Shown piece after piece: positions 42,703 through 51,398 of a stretch of 64,000 nucleotides of DNA. Source of the stretch: Myxococcales bacterium. Its GTDB lineage: Bacteria > Myxococcota_A > Bradymonadia > UBA7976 > UBA1532. The translations under genes were made by a program, and so were the position numbers. The stretch covers positions 1 to 64,000 of the forward strand of contig JACKDN010000013.1 of assembly GCA_020633465.1 (NCBI GenBank), in the 5' to 3' direction. How positions within the stretch are numbered: the first letter of the stretch is position 1; every line of letters starts with the position of its first letter. Under the pieces are notes generated by a model. It was not told the origin of the DNA and did no database searches. It worked only from the letters and a program-made list of their open reading frames with translations.

Positions 42703-44145
42703 GGCGCCTCCCCCGGGGCGATGCGCCAGGTGACGCGGTCATCGGTGGTGATCAGCGCGTCGAGCACCGCGGTCAGCCAGACGGCGCCGGCGGCGACGAA
42801 GAAGACGTTGGCGCGGCTGTAGTGGGCGTTGCCGTCCTCGCGCCGCTCGACCGCGTCGGCGCCGCTGTCCTGGTAGTCGTCCTCGGCGGCGGCGCCCAGC
42901 ACCGCCGAGGTGAGCGCGGCGGCCAACGAGGCGCCGAAGAGCGTGGCGTAGGCCACGCCGCGGCCGGTGGCGCCGGCCTCGATCTGACCCCAGCCGGGGG
43001 CCACGGCGGAGCGCCAGGTTGCGTCGGCCGGGCCGAAGGGGACGGCCGCGGCGTCGGCGGCGGCCGCCAGGGCGGCCCGCTCGAAGCTCTGGTCGGCGCG
43101 CGCGAGGGGGTGGCCCGAGGCGGCGTCGAACAGCGTCGCCCGCAGGGTGAGGGTGTCGCCGGTGGCGGTCAGCGTGGCGCGGGTGAGGGTGTCGGCGCCG
43201 TGCAGGCGGGCCGCGGCGCGGGCCTCGTCGTCGGCGGCCGCGCGGCCCAGGGCGTCGAGCGTGGCGTCGAGGCGGGCGGTCGGGGCCAGGAAGACGCGGG
43301 GACGGTCGCGCAGGCGGTGGCGCAGGGCGGCGGTGGTGAAGGCCGCGAGCTGCCGAGGCGGCGCGGCCTCGTCCACCGCGTCCACCGCGAGCACCGCCAG
43401 CCGGGCCGGCGCCTCGCGCTCGAGCAGCGTGGCGTGCAGGTGGGCGGTGACGCGATCGAGACCGGCCGAGACGTCCGCGGCTGGTGCGGGCGGATCGGCC
43501 GGCGTGCGGACGGGCGGCGGCGCGGGGGGCGGGGGCGGCGCGACAGCGGGGGCGGCTCGGCGACGGGCGCCGACGCCGCGTCCGAGGGCGCTGGCGCCGG
43601 CGCGGGCTCGGGGGCGCAGGCGCCGGCGCGGGCTCGGGGGCGCGGGCTCGGCGGCCGGGGCCGGCGCCGGCCGCAGGCTCGGCAGGGGGCGCCGGCGCCG
43701 CCGCGGCCGGCGGCGGGGCCGCGGCGGCGGAGGCGGCGGGCTCACCGGCGGGCCGCGGGATGCGCACCTGCACTCGGCCGTCCCGGGGCATGATCTCGAC
43801 CGCGGCCGCGTGGCCCTTCGGCAGCGCCTGGGTGAAGCGGATGCGGAGGTTCGCGCGGCGCGCGCCGCGGGACGGGTGCAGCAGCGTGCGCTCGATCAGC
43901 GGATCGACGGTCTCGAGCCACTCTCGGGCCGTCGCGACCCCGCCGAGGCGCACCTCGAGCACCCGCCGTCGGTCCACCAGGCGCGCGTCGAAGCGGCCCG
44001 AGTCGTAGACGCCGTCGATGTCGACGGTGAACACCAGCGCCGCGTCGTCGGCGGCGAAGTCCACGCCGCGCACCCTCGGCGCAGCCCCGGCGACGCTCGC
44101 CAGCGCGAGCAGCGCGCACGGCACGAGGTGCAGCAGGCGGAGCAT
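42699..44145 (-). pseudogene. AMIN-domain envelope protein, frameshift in Pro/Ala linker
   Basis: The 5' frame (44145 to about 43700) gives a signal peptide (LLHLVPCALLALASVAGA) and an AMIN-type domain (VRGVDFAADDAALVFTVDIDG ... RTLLHPSRGARRANLRIRFTQ), which in relatives binds peptidoglycan or the secretin PilQ. A Pro/Ala/Glu linker follows. The 3' frame (about 43560-42699) encodes a domain with AAFTTAALRHRLRDRPRVFLAP, then a DUF5683-like membrane end (SAVAPGWGQIEAGATGRGVAYATLFG). Protein-like sequence changes frame, perhaps twice, in the linker (43560-43700), where a 22-bp direct repeat occurs. An expressed single protein with a sequence error seems likely. Confidence 0.6.
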
Positions 44146-44177
44146 GGGCGAAGCGTGGGTCAGGACGCGGGTGAAGT

Positions 44178-44195
44178 CAAAAAGCCGTTCGGCTT
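44178..44195 (-). terminator. Rho-independent terminator after the pseudo-receiver gene
   Basis: Read leftward, AAGCC-GAAC-GGCTT forms a 5-bp stem with a 4-base loop followed by TTTTTG, eight bases past the stop codon at 44203. It is the only stem-plus-U-tract terminator I found in the window. Confidence 0.65.
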
Positions 44196-44202
44196 CGAAT
44201 AG

Positions 44203-44736
44203 TTATCCGGCGGACAGGTGGCCCCAGCGGGGGGCGGCGAAGCCGAGGGGGTGGGTGAAGGTCTCGGGCGCCGGGCGGGTGAGCTCGGCCACGCTGCCCA
44301 CCATGGGTCGGCGCCCGGCGCGCGCGGCCTCGAGCGCGGCGTCGTGCCGGCCGAGCAGGTTCAGCACGGTGGTGCTCAGGGCCACCTTCGAGGGCGGCAA
44401 CCCCAGCAGCGCGTCGACGTAGCCGAGCTCGTCGACGGCCACGCCGCCGGGTCCGTATTCGGTCATCAGCACCGTCGGCACGTGGGGCCGGAGGGTCTTG
44501 CTGCGGCTCAGCATCGCCAGGCCGGGGCCCTCGCGCAGGGCGGACACCGAGAGGACGAGGCGCCAGGGGCCGCCCCGGCAGAGGCTCCAGCCATTGCGCA
44601 GATCGCGAACGTGCGTGACGTCGCAGGCCGTGGCGTCGATCAGCCAGGCGGTGAGGTCGCGGGCCAAGGCGCGGTCGCCCGCGGCGAGCAGGATGCGGCC
44701 GGGATGCGCAGCGCGTCCCCGTCTGCCGGACTTCAT
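44203..44736 (-). CDS. Degenerate response-regulator receiver protein
   Basis: The 177-residue product follows the receiver fold: GRILLAAGDRALARDLTAWL (beta1-alpha1), WRLVLSVSALREGPGLAML (beta3 region), HVPTVLMTEYG (beta4) and VDALLGLPPSKVALSTTVLNLL (beta5-alpha5). The beta3 Asp that is phosphorylated in true receivers is replaced by Ser/Val (VLSVS) and the conserved Lys before beta5-Pro is missing. It should therefore act without phosphorylation. No output domain follows. It is a single gene ending in a good terminator. Confidence 0.65.
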   Translation of the reverse strand: MKSGRRGRAAHPGRILLAAGDRALARDLTAWLIDATACDVTHVRDLRNGWSLCRGGPWRLVLSVSALREGPGLAMLSRSKTLRPHVPTVLMTEYGPGGVAVDELGYVDALLGLPPSKVALSTTVLNLLGRHDAALEAARAGRRPMVGSVAELTRPAPETFTHPLGFAAPRWGHLSAG

Positions 44737-44884
44737 GGTGGGCCTCTCCCCGAGGTGTCCGTCCGGGGTGGGGCCTCAGCAGGGTCCGTGCCAGCGCGGC
44801 GCGGTCGGCCGGAGGCCGCGGGCCGCGGGCCGGGGTGTCAGAGCTCTGGCGGCCGGCGCCCCGACCGCTGACGCACCCGACGGC

Positions 44885-45307
44885 TCACTCGGCGCTGAAG
44901 CGCCGCTCGGGCATCCGGTAGGCGTTCAGACCCACCCGGCGCAGCAGCAGATCCGTCGCGGCGTCGCGCTGCAGGCCGAACTGGTAGACCACGTGGGGGT
45001 CGTGCTCGTCGCAGAGCACGAAGTACATCGCCTGCAGGCCGTTCTCGAACCAGCCGACGAGGTGGTCGGCCCGCTGCGCCTGCCAGGACTGGACGTCGGC
45101 CACCAGATCCGGGGCGAGCGCCTTGTAGGGCGCGACCGCCCGCTCGCAGCACAGGACGACCGGCCCGCAGGCCGAGTGGTCGTCGCTGTCGCCGTGCTTG
45201 TGGATGAAGACGCCCGCCATGCCCTCGGCGTCGAAGGGCACCAACCACGGCGAGGCGCCGGGGTCGGGGCGTTCGCGCCGCTTCACCTTCTTGATCTTGC
45301 GTACCAT
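44885..45307 (-). CDS. Conserved protein of unknown function
   Basis: The 140-residue product begins with a very basic stretch (MVRKIKKVKRRERP) and continues as a globular domain with ACGPVVLCCERAVAPYKALAPDLV and NGLQAMYFVLCDEHDPHVVYQFGLQ. It has several Cys residues but no spaced metal motif. No family is recognised. It diverges from the D-threonine-aldolase-like gene with only 26 bases between start codons. A -10-like TAGACT (leftward, 45319-45314) lies 6 bases before ATG 45307 and no Shine-Dalgarno is visible, so it may be leaderless. Confidence 0.7.
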   Translation of the reverse strand: MVRKIKKVKRRERPDPGASPWLVPFDAEGMAGVFIHKHGDSDDHSACGPVVLCCERAVAPYKALAPDLVADVQSWQAQRADHLVGWFENGLQAMYFVLCDEHDPHVVYQFGLQRDAATDLLLRRVGLNAYRMPERRFSAE

Positions 45308-45333
45308 GCGCGGAGTCTAACGGAGGCGACCCC

Positions 45334-46440
45334 ATGCTGCCACGCTCGCTGCACGACCTGCCGACGCCGGCCGTCGTCGTCGAGGCCGATCGCCTCGAAG
45401 CCAACCTGCGCGCGATGGCGGCGCTCTGCGCGCGCCACGGCGTGCGCCTGCGACCCCACGTGAAGACGCACAAGTGCGTGCCGTTGGCGCGTCGGCAGAT
45501 CGAGCTGGGGGCGGTGGGGCTGTCGGCGGCGAAGGTGAGCGAGGCGCGCGTCTTCACCGACGCGGGACTGGACGACGTGCTGGTGGCCTACCCGCTACGG
45601 GGCGACAAGGTGGCGGCGCTGCGCGCGCTGGACGCCACGGTGTCCACGTTGGTGGACGACGAGGCCGGCGTCGACGCGCTGGCGGCCGGTTGGGCGGGCG
45701 CGGCGCGGCCACTGGGGGTCGCGGTCAAGGTCGACGTCGGCTTGGGGCGCGTGGGCGTCCCGTGGGACCGGCCCGAGCGCGTCCTGGCGTTGGCGCGCCG
45801 CATCGAGGCCGCGCAGTCCCTGCGGTTCTGGGGGCTGGTCACGCACGCGGGACAGGCATACCGCGCGCCCGACGCGGAGGCGGTGGCGGCGGTCGGGCGG
45901 CACGAGGGCGACGCCATGGCGCAGGTGGCCCAGCACCTGCGCGGCGCCGGGCAGCGGGTGCCCTGCGTCTCGGTCGGCTCGACCCCGACGGCGCGCTTCG
46001 CCGTCGCGCGCCCTGGCGTCGACGAGCTGCGCCCCGGCGTGTACGTCTTCCACGACGCCCAGCAGGTCGCGCTGGGCGCGGCGACCTGGGCCGACTGCGC
46101 GCTCACCGTGCTCACCACCGTGGTCAGCCGCGGTGACGACCGCCGCGCGATCTGCGACGCGGGCTCGAAGACCTTCAGCAGCGACCGCGGCGCCCACGGG
46201 ACCGATCGGGTGCCCTTCGGCGTCCTGCCGGACGTCCCCGGGCTCGGGTTGGTGGGGCTGAGCGAAGAGCACGGGTGGCTGCGCGCCGAGGCGGCCGACG
46301 CACCGCAGCCGGGCGAGCGGCTGCGCATCGTGCCGGCCCACGCCTGCGCGGTCGTCAACCTCGCCCGGCACCTGTGGATCGTGCAGGGCGAGCGCGTGGT
46401 GGACCGCTGGCCGGTCGCGGCGTCGGGCCAGGTTTGCTGA
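45334..46440 (+). CDS. D-threonine aldolase / D-serine dehydratase-like PLP enzyme
   Basis: The 368-residue product is a fold-type III PLP enzyme. The alanine-racemase-like barrel starts TPAVVVEADRLEANLRAMA, the PLP lysine lies in RPHVKTHK near residue 50, and the phosphate-binding SVGSTPT motif is near 210. The C-terminal domain carries PAHACAVVN (His and Cys zinc ligands) near 336, diagnostic of the DSD1/D-threonine-aldolase group. It would cleave D-threo-3-hydroxy amino acids or dehydrate D-serine; the substrate cannot be fixed. GGAGG lies 8 bases before ATG. It is a single gene, cytosolic. Confidence 0.9.
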   Translation: MLPRSLHDLPTPAVVVEADRLEANLRAMAALCARHGVRLRPHVKTHKCVPLARRQIELGAVGLSAAKVSEARVFTDAGLDDVLVAYPLRGDKVAALRALDATVSTLVDDEAGVDALAAGWAGAARPLGVAVKVDVGLGRVGVPWDRPERVLALARRIEAAQSLRFWGLVTHAGQAYRAPDAEAVAAVGRHEGDAMAQVAQHLRGAGQRVPCVSVGSTPTARFAVARPGVDELRPGVYVFHDAQQVALGAATWADCALTVLTTVVSRGDDRRAICDAGSKTFSSDRGAHGTDRVPFGVLPDVPGLGLVGLSEEHGWLRAEAADAPQPGERLRIVPAHACAVVNLARHLWIVQGERVVDRWPVAASGQVC

Positions 46441-46482
46441 CGTCGGCGTTGCGTCCGCGGGCCGAGATGCGTACCACGCGGC

Positions 46483-47820
46483 ATGCGCGCGCTCCGGACA
46501 CCGTTCGCCCTGCTCCTCACGATGGCCGCCTGCTCGGGCCGCTCGGCGCCCCCGGCGGCGCCGCCGGCCGACGACGCCGCGCCGCCCACGATCGCCGAGG
46601 CGGTCGCCTTCTACGCCCGCCAGCCGCGGTACCTGCAGCCCGTGCCCTACACCCCGGTGCCGGCCGGCCTGCCCGATCTGCGGGCCGAGACGTGCGGCCT
46701 CTGCCATCAGGAGATCTACGCCGAGTGGCGCGTCTCGACGCACGCCCGCGCCTGGACCGACGACGCCCAGTTCCAGGCCGAGCTCGAGAAGTCGCGCACC
46801 GGCCGCGACGTGAGCTGGATGTGCGTCAACTGCCACACGCCCTTGGTGAACCAGCTGCCCAAGCTGGTGGCGGGCCTCCGCGACGAGCGCCTCGACCAGC
46901 CGATCTACGTCGACAACCCGGACTTCGATGCCGCCCTGCAGCAGGACGCGATCACCTGCGCGACGTGCCACGTGCGCGACGGGGTCGTGCTGGGGCCCTA
47001 CGGCGATACGAACGCGCCGCATCCCACGCGCCGGGATCCGAGCCTGTCGACGTCGGCCGTCTGCACCCAGTGCCACCAAGCCACCGCGACGTTCCCCGAG
47101 CTGACGCTGGCCTGCGTCTTCGACACGGGGCGCGAGGTGGCCGAAGGGCCCTACGGCGCCGAGGGCTACACCTGCCAGCAGTGCCACATGCCGGCCGTCG
47201 ACCGCCCGCTGATGACGGACGGGACCCCGGTGCGGGCGACGCGCCGCCACTGGTTCGGGGGCTCGCTGATCCCGAAGCATCCGCGCTTCGAGGGCGAGGT
47301 GGCGCCGCTGCGGGCGGTGTACCCCGAGGGGCTCGCGGCGACCTGGGGCCCGCTGCCCGCGTCGGTGGCGCCGGGCGAGCCGGTGGAGGTGCGCTTCGAG
47401 GGTCGCAACGCGGCGGCCGGGCACATGCTGCCGACGGGTGATCCCGAGCGCTACATCCTCCTTCGGGCCAGCGCGGTCGGGCCCGACGGCAAGACGCTGG
47501 GCGAGCGCGAGGTGCGCCTCGGGCGCGTGTTCGAGTGGCACCCGACCGTGCGAGAGCTGAGCGACAACCGACTGAAGCCGCGTGAGGCGCGGTCCTGGAC
47601 GCTCGTGTTCCCTGCGCCCGCCCAAGGGCCGGTGACGCTTCGCCTGGAGGCGTCCAAGTGGCGCATCAGCCCCGAGAACATGGCCTACCACAACCTCGAG
47701 GGCCGCTACGTGGCCGGGCGCACGTTCATCGACACGGCGACGACGCTGCCTGTCCAGGCGTCAGCGTCGGCGCCGAAGCAGGCCGAGCAGCGCGAGAAGC
47801 AGGAGCGCCCCGGGCCCTGA
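46483..47820 (+). CDS. Pentahaem cytochrome c lipoprotein (cytochrome c554-like)
   Basis: The 445-residue product has a lipoprotein signal (FALLLTMAAC, Cys17) and five CxxCH motifs: CGLCH, CVNCH, CATCH, CTQCH and CQQCH, between residues about 70 and 230. Spacing and the preceding ETCGLCHQEIYAEWRVSTHARAW segment match the cytochrome c554/multihaem family. The C-terminal 200 residues are a beta-rich domain (PVEVRFEGRNAAAGHMLPTGDPER) common to this family. It should carry electrons at the cell surface. The last 60 bases overlap the convergent TSP3 gene. Confidence 0.85.
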   Translation: MRALRTPFALLLTMAACSGRSAPPAAPPADDAAPPTIAEAVAFYARQPRYLQPVPYTPVPAGLPDLRAETCGLCHQEIYAEWRVSTHARAWTDDAQFQAELEKSRTGRDVSWMCVNCHTPLVNQLPKLVAGLRDERLDQPIYVDNPDFDAALQQDAITCATCHVRDGVVLGPYGDTNAPHPTRRDPSLSTSAVCTQCHQATATFPELTLACVFDTGREVAEGPYGAEGYTCQQCHMPAVDRPLMTDGTPVRATRRHWFGGSLIPKHPRFEGEVAPLRAVYPEGLAATWGPLPASVAPGEPVEVRFEGRNAAAGHMLPTGDPERYILLRASAVGPDGKTLGEREVRLGRVFEWHPTVRELSDNRLKPREARSWTLVFPAPAQGPVTLRLEASKWRISPENMAYHNLEGRYVAGRTFIDTATTLPVQASASAPKQAEQREKQERPGP

Positions 47821-50757
47821 GCCGCCCTGGCCCGCGCGACAGTCGCAGCTGATCGTCTCGTCGTCGGCCCCGGCGCCACCGTCGGTGGTGCTGCCCGCGT
47901 CCGCGCCGACGGGCTCGCCGCCGACGCCGGGCTGGCCGCCGACGGCGGGCTCGCCGCCCACGCCGGGCTCGCCGCCCATGCCGGGCTCGCCGCCCATGCC
48001 GGGTTCGCCGCCGACGCCGGGCTCGCCGCCCATGCCGGGCTGGCCTCCGGTGCCGGGCTGGCCTCCAGTGCCGGGATCGTCGCAGGCGTCTCCGACGCCG
48101 TCGCCGTCGGCGTCCTCCTGACCGGGATCTGCGACGCCGGGACACACGTCGCAGGCGGCGCCGACGCCGTCTCCGTCTTCGTCGTCCAGCGTCGCGCGCA
48201 GCACGGCCGCCGCCTCGACGCCCCGGCCGTCGCGGGTGAACCCGAGCACCCGCAGCGGCACGGCGAAGTCGCCGTCCGGCCCGGCGGCGGCGTCGACCCG
48301 CCCGGCGAGCGCCGCGCCCCACGCTGCCGCGTCGATCGCCACCACCAGCTCGGCGCCGGCGAGCTCGGCGCCCTCGGCGGCGGCGCGCAGCCACGGTGTC
48401 CCGTCCGCGTCGCGGTCGCCGACATCGACCGGGTCGACGACGAACAGCCCGCGGCCGGCGAGGTCGATGTCGGCGGGCGCCACCCCGGCCGGCAGGGTGA
48501 GCCGCAAGCGGGGGGCCTCGGGCGGACATCCGACGTCGATCGGGTGCGGCTCGGCGGCGACCTCCGCGGCCACGGGCGGCTCGACGCCGACGCCGATCAG
48601 GCGCGACGCGCGGTCGTTGCCCCGGGGCTGGCCGAAGCCCGGGGTGGCCTCGGCCTCGATCCACCAGGTGCCCGCCGCGTCGGGCGTCCAGTCGGCCGTG
48701 GCCAGCGCGGGGCTGTCGACGTCGCCGCCCGGGAACGACACCGCGTCGTCGCCCACGACCCCGTCGCCCGGCGCTTCGGCCAACGCCGCGCGGAAGCGCA
48801 CCGCGATGTCGAGCCGCGGCGTGGCGCCGCTGAGGTGCACCCAGGCCCCCAGGCGGGTCGCCCGCCCCACGGTCGGCGCGTCGGTCGGCCAGAACGCGAG
48901 GTCGTCGGCGCCGATCCAGACGTCCTCGCGCGGCCGCGGCGGATCGTCCGTCGATCGGTCGACGCAGGCGCCGTCGTCGGCGCATCGCGCGCCGGGCGGA
49001 CACGCGACGCCGGCCATGCGGCAGTCGGCCACGCAGGCGCCGTCGAACGCGGCGCAGGCTTCGTCGGGCGCGCACGCGCCGTCTGCGGCGCAGCAGGCGT
49101 CGCGCAGCTCGGTCAGCACCGTCGCCTCCGCCTCGGCCCCGTCGACCGCCGCCACCAGCCGAACCTCGACCGCGCCTTCGGGGACCGCCACCGCGACCCG
49201 GCCATCGTCGTCGGTCGAGCGGCGGGCCCAGGGCGCCTCGGCGCCGTCGAGGAAGACGTCGACCGCCGCCCCCCCGACGGGCTGCGCCTCGGCGGCACCC
49301 GAGGGGCCGGCGGTCAGTCGCGCCTCGACGCGCGCGGCCACGCCGGGACAGCCCGGGCTCGCCGTCGTGTCGAGCGTGGCCACCAGCAGGGGGCCGTCGG
49401 CGCCCACTTGCACCCAGCGGCGCGCGCGGTTGTTGGTCTCGTCGCCCTCGGCGACGGCGTCGTCGGGATCGGCGACGACGTCCAGCGCCACCCACCCGCT
49501 GGCGGAGGGCGTGAAGGACAGCGCCACGGTCGCGCGCCCGCCGGCGTCCAGGCCCGGCGACGCCTGCGCGTCGGCGGGCGCGCCGTCGACGAGCAGGTCC
49601 ACGCGGGTCGAGGCGGCGGCGCCCGCGCCCAGGTTGTGCACCCGGGCCGTGACCGTCAGCAGCGCACCCTCGTCCGCGGGCAGCGGCTCGAGGCCGATCT
49701 CGGCGGCCCGGACGGCCAGGTCGGGCGCGGCGCCGGGTACGTCGCACGCGTCGCCCGCGCCGTCGCCATCGGTGTCGATCTGATCGGGGTCCGGGGCCTC
49801 GACGCAGATGTCCACGCAGTCGCGCACGGCGTCGCCATCGGTGTCGGCGTCAGGCACGCCGCATCCGCAGGCGCCGGGGGCCGTCTTCGCCGGATCCTCG
49901 GCGCACCCGTCCTGGCAGTCGGGCGTCTGGTCTCCGTCGGTGTCGGTGTCGGCCACGCCGCAGCCGCACGCCCCCGGCGCGACCTTGGCGGGGTCCATCG
50001 GACAGGCGTCCTGGCAGTCGGGCGTCTGGTCGCCATCGGCGTCGGCGTCGGCGACACCGCAGCCGCAGGCGCCCTCGGCGACCTTGTCCGGATCGGCCGG
50101 GCACCCGTCCTGGCAGTCGGGCGTCTGGTCTCCGTCGGTGTCGGTGTCGGCGACGCCGCAGCCGCAGGCGCCCGGCGCGACCTTCGCCGCGTCGTCGGGA
50201 CAGGCGTCCTCGGGATCCGGCGTGCCGTCGCCGTCGGTGTCGGGCACCACCATCAGATCGCCGCCGAGGCGCAGGCGGAACGCGCCCGTCGCGGGGTAGA
50301 CCGCTCGAGCCGACGTCGAGTAGGTGAAGACGACCAGTCGATACGTGACGCCGGCCTGCAGCGTGATGCCCTCGCCGGCCGACAGGGCGGCGTGCGGATA
50401 GCCGGCCCCGTCGTCGTCCACCACCACCAGGTTGTCCAGCGGCCGCGTGGGATCGAAGTCGCCGCAGTACAGGGCCAGGACCGAGTCGATGGCCGTCCCG
50501 TCGTCCAGCACTTCGACGTCCAGCACCTGACCCGTCGGGCTCTGCACGAACAGCAGGTCGTAGGGCACACGCCGGTTGAACGACGCGTTCGCCATCGCAG
50601 CGCATTGCGCGCCCGCGGTCGCGCCCTGGTCGCGCGGCCGATCCATGCGCGGCGCGTCCCCGGCGAGCGCGCCGTCGACGATCTGCTGGGCCCACGCCGC
50701 GGCGGGCGGCCAGGCCAGGGCGGCGAGGAGGATCGAGGCGGCGAGGCGCGAGGTCAT
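47761..50757 (-). CDS. TSP3/CARDB surface protein with MYXO-CTERM-like tail
   Basis: The 998-residue product has a Sec signal peptide (ILLAALAWPPAAAWA), a jelly-roll-like N-terminal domain, then TSP3-type calcium-binding repeats at about residues 172-340 (DTDGDQTPDCQDGCP units with GACGCGVAD spacers). A CARDB-like domain follows (PDLAVRAAEIGLEPL), then further beta domains, a second TSP3 patch, nine GxGGxP hexapeptides, and a C-terminus of CDC, hydrophobic helix ALLLLALLGLL and RRRR. This end matches the MYXO-CTERM/rhombosortase-type sorting pattern, so it is probably displayed on the outer surface. GGAG precedes ATG 50757. Its 3' end overlaps the cytochrome gene by 60 bases. Confidence 0.85.
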   Translation of the reverse strand: MTSRLAASILLAALAWPPAAAWAQQIVDGALAGDAPRMDRPRDQGATAGAQCAAMANASFNRRVPYDLLFVQSPTGQVLDVEVLDDGTAIDSVLALYCGDFDPTRPLDNLVVVDDDGAGYPHAALSAGEGITLQAGVTYRLVVFTYSTSARAVYPATGAFRLRLGGDLMVVPDTDGDGTPDPEDACPDDAAKVAPGACGCGVADTDTDGDQTPDCQDGCPADPDKVAEGACGCGVADADADGDQTPDCQDACPMDPAKVAPGACGCGVADTDTDGDQTPDCQDGCAEDPAKTAPGACGCGVPDADTDGDAVRDCVDICVEAPDPDQIDTDGDGAGDACDVPGAAPDLAVRAAEIGLEPLPADEGALLTVTARVHNLGAGAAASTRVDLLVDGAPADAQASPGLDAGGRATVALSFTPSASGWVALDVVADPDDAVAEGDETNNRARRWVQVGADGPLLVATLDTTASPGCPGVAARVEARLTAGPSGAAEAQPVGGAAVDVFLDGAEAPWARRSTDDDGRVAVAVPEGAVEVRLVAAVDGAEAEATVLTELRDACCAADGACAPDEACAAFDGACVADCRMAGVACPPGARCADDGACVDRSTDDPPRPREDVWIGADDLAFWPTDAPTVGRATRLGAWVHLSGATPRLDIAVRFRAALAEAPGDGVVGDDAVSFPGGDVDSPALATADWTPDAAGTWWIEAEATPGFGQPRGNDRASRLIGVGVEPPVAAEVAAEPHPIDVGCPPEAPRLRLTLPAGVAPADIDLAGRGLFVVDPVDVGDRDADGTPWLRAAAEGAELAGAELVVAIDAAAWGAALAGRVDAAAGPDGDFAVPLRVLGFTRDGRGVEAAAVLRATLDDEDGDGVGAACDVCPGVADPGQEDADGDGVGDACDDPGTGGQPGTGGQPGMGGEPGVGGEPGMGGEPGMGGEPGVGGEPAVGGQPGVGGEPVGADAGSTTDGGAGADDETISCDCRAGQGGSGPGALLLLALLGLLRRRR
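47911..48072 (-). repeat. Nine 18-bp tandem repeats coding GxGGxP
   Basis: Exactly nine 18-bp units (162 bp) encode hexapeptides such as GTGGQP, GMGGEP and GVGGEP, forming a flexible spacer just before the sorting tail. Units differ at one or two codons, so copy number could vary by slippage. Confidence 0.85.
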
Positions 50758-50806
50758 GGAGGCTCCTTCGACCACGGGCGCCCAGCGCCCGAGCGGCGCA
50801 CGAAAC

Positions 50807-51364
50807 TCAGCCGCGGCTGGGGAAGATGCCCTGCAGGCAGATGATGTAGTTCATGGCGATGAAGGGCGGCATCTTGTCGAACGGCTGATTCCCACCCGTG
50901 TTCTGGACGGTGACGGGCGCCTCGAAAGGCGCCATCGTCACCGCGTCGCCGCCCGCGGCGCCCGCGTGATAGTCGGGCTCGCCCTGGCCCGACTTCGCCG
51001 GCACCGCGCCGGCGGGCGACGCCGAGTCGCCCTCGACGCCCAGGGCCGGCGGCGTGACCGTGGCGCTGGCCGCGTGGGTGTGGCTGGGCAGCTGCTGCGG
51101 GGTCAGCGTGAGGGACTCGCTGCCGCCGCGCACGCCGAGCCGACGGTCGGTCAGGCCCGGGCCCTGCCCGGCGTGGATCGGCGCGCGGCCCCGCAGGTCC
51201 GGCAGGGCGAACGTGGTCTGCCCGTCGCCGCCGTAGGTCGTGCCGAGGATCGAGAACAGGGCCTGGTTCTGCGCGATCGGCAACAGCTGGCCGTTGCAGA
51301 ACGCCCAGGCGCGCGGCGCGAAGTTGCCCGCGAACAGCCGAATCTCACCAATCGTACCTTCCAT
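50807..51364 (-). CDS. Phage tail collar-domain (microcystin-dependent protein-like)
   Basis: The 185-residue product matches the MdpB/tail-collar family: IGEIRLFAGNFAPRAWAFCNGQLLPIAQNQALFSILGTTYGGDGQTTFALPDLRGR occupies residues 5-60, followed by the LPSHTHA motif near 93 and the C-terminal NQPFDKMPPFIAMNYIICLQGIFPSRG, all typical of chromosomal family members. It is named after a microcystin-dependent protein of Microcystis; the function is unknown, and related domains form the short-tail-fibre collar in phages. No other phage gene is nearby. GGAGAG precedes ATG 51364. It lies 34 bases after the Tat-exported protein gene, probably in one operon. Confidence 0.9.
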   Translation of the reverse strand: MEGTIGEIRLFAGNFAPRAWAFCNGQLLPIAQNQALFSILGTTYGGDGQTTFALPDLRGRAPIHAGQGPGLTDRRLGVRGGSESLTLTPQQLPSHTHAASATVTPPALGVEGDSASPAGAVPAKSGQGEPDYHAGAAGGDAVTMAPFEAPVTVQNTGGNQPFDKMPPFIAMNYIICLQGIFPSRG

Positions 51365-51398
51365 TTCGATCTCTCCTGGTCGCTGGGCGCGATGCGCG

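Noticed and set aside
50807..51364. Prophage remnant, suggested by the tail-collar domain
   Set aside because: No capsid, terminase, integrase or lysis genes are near; MdpB-type chromosomal homologues are common outside phages.
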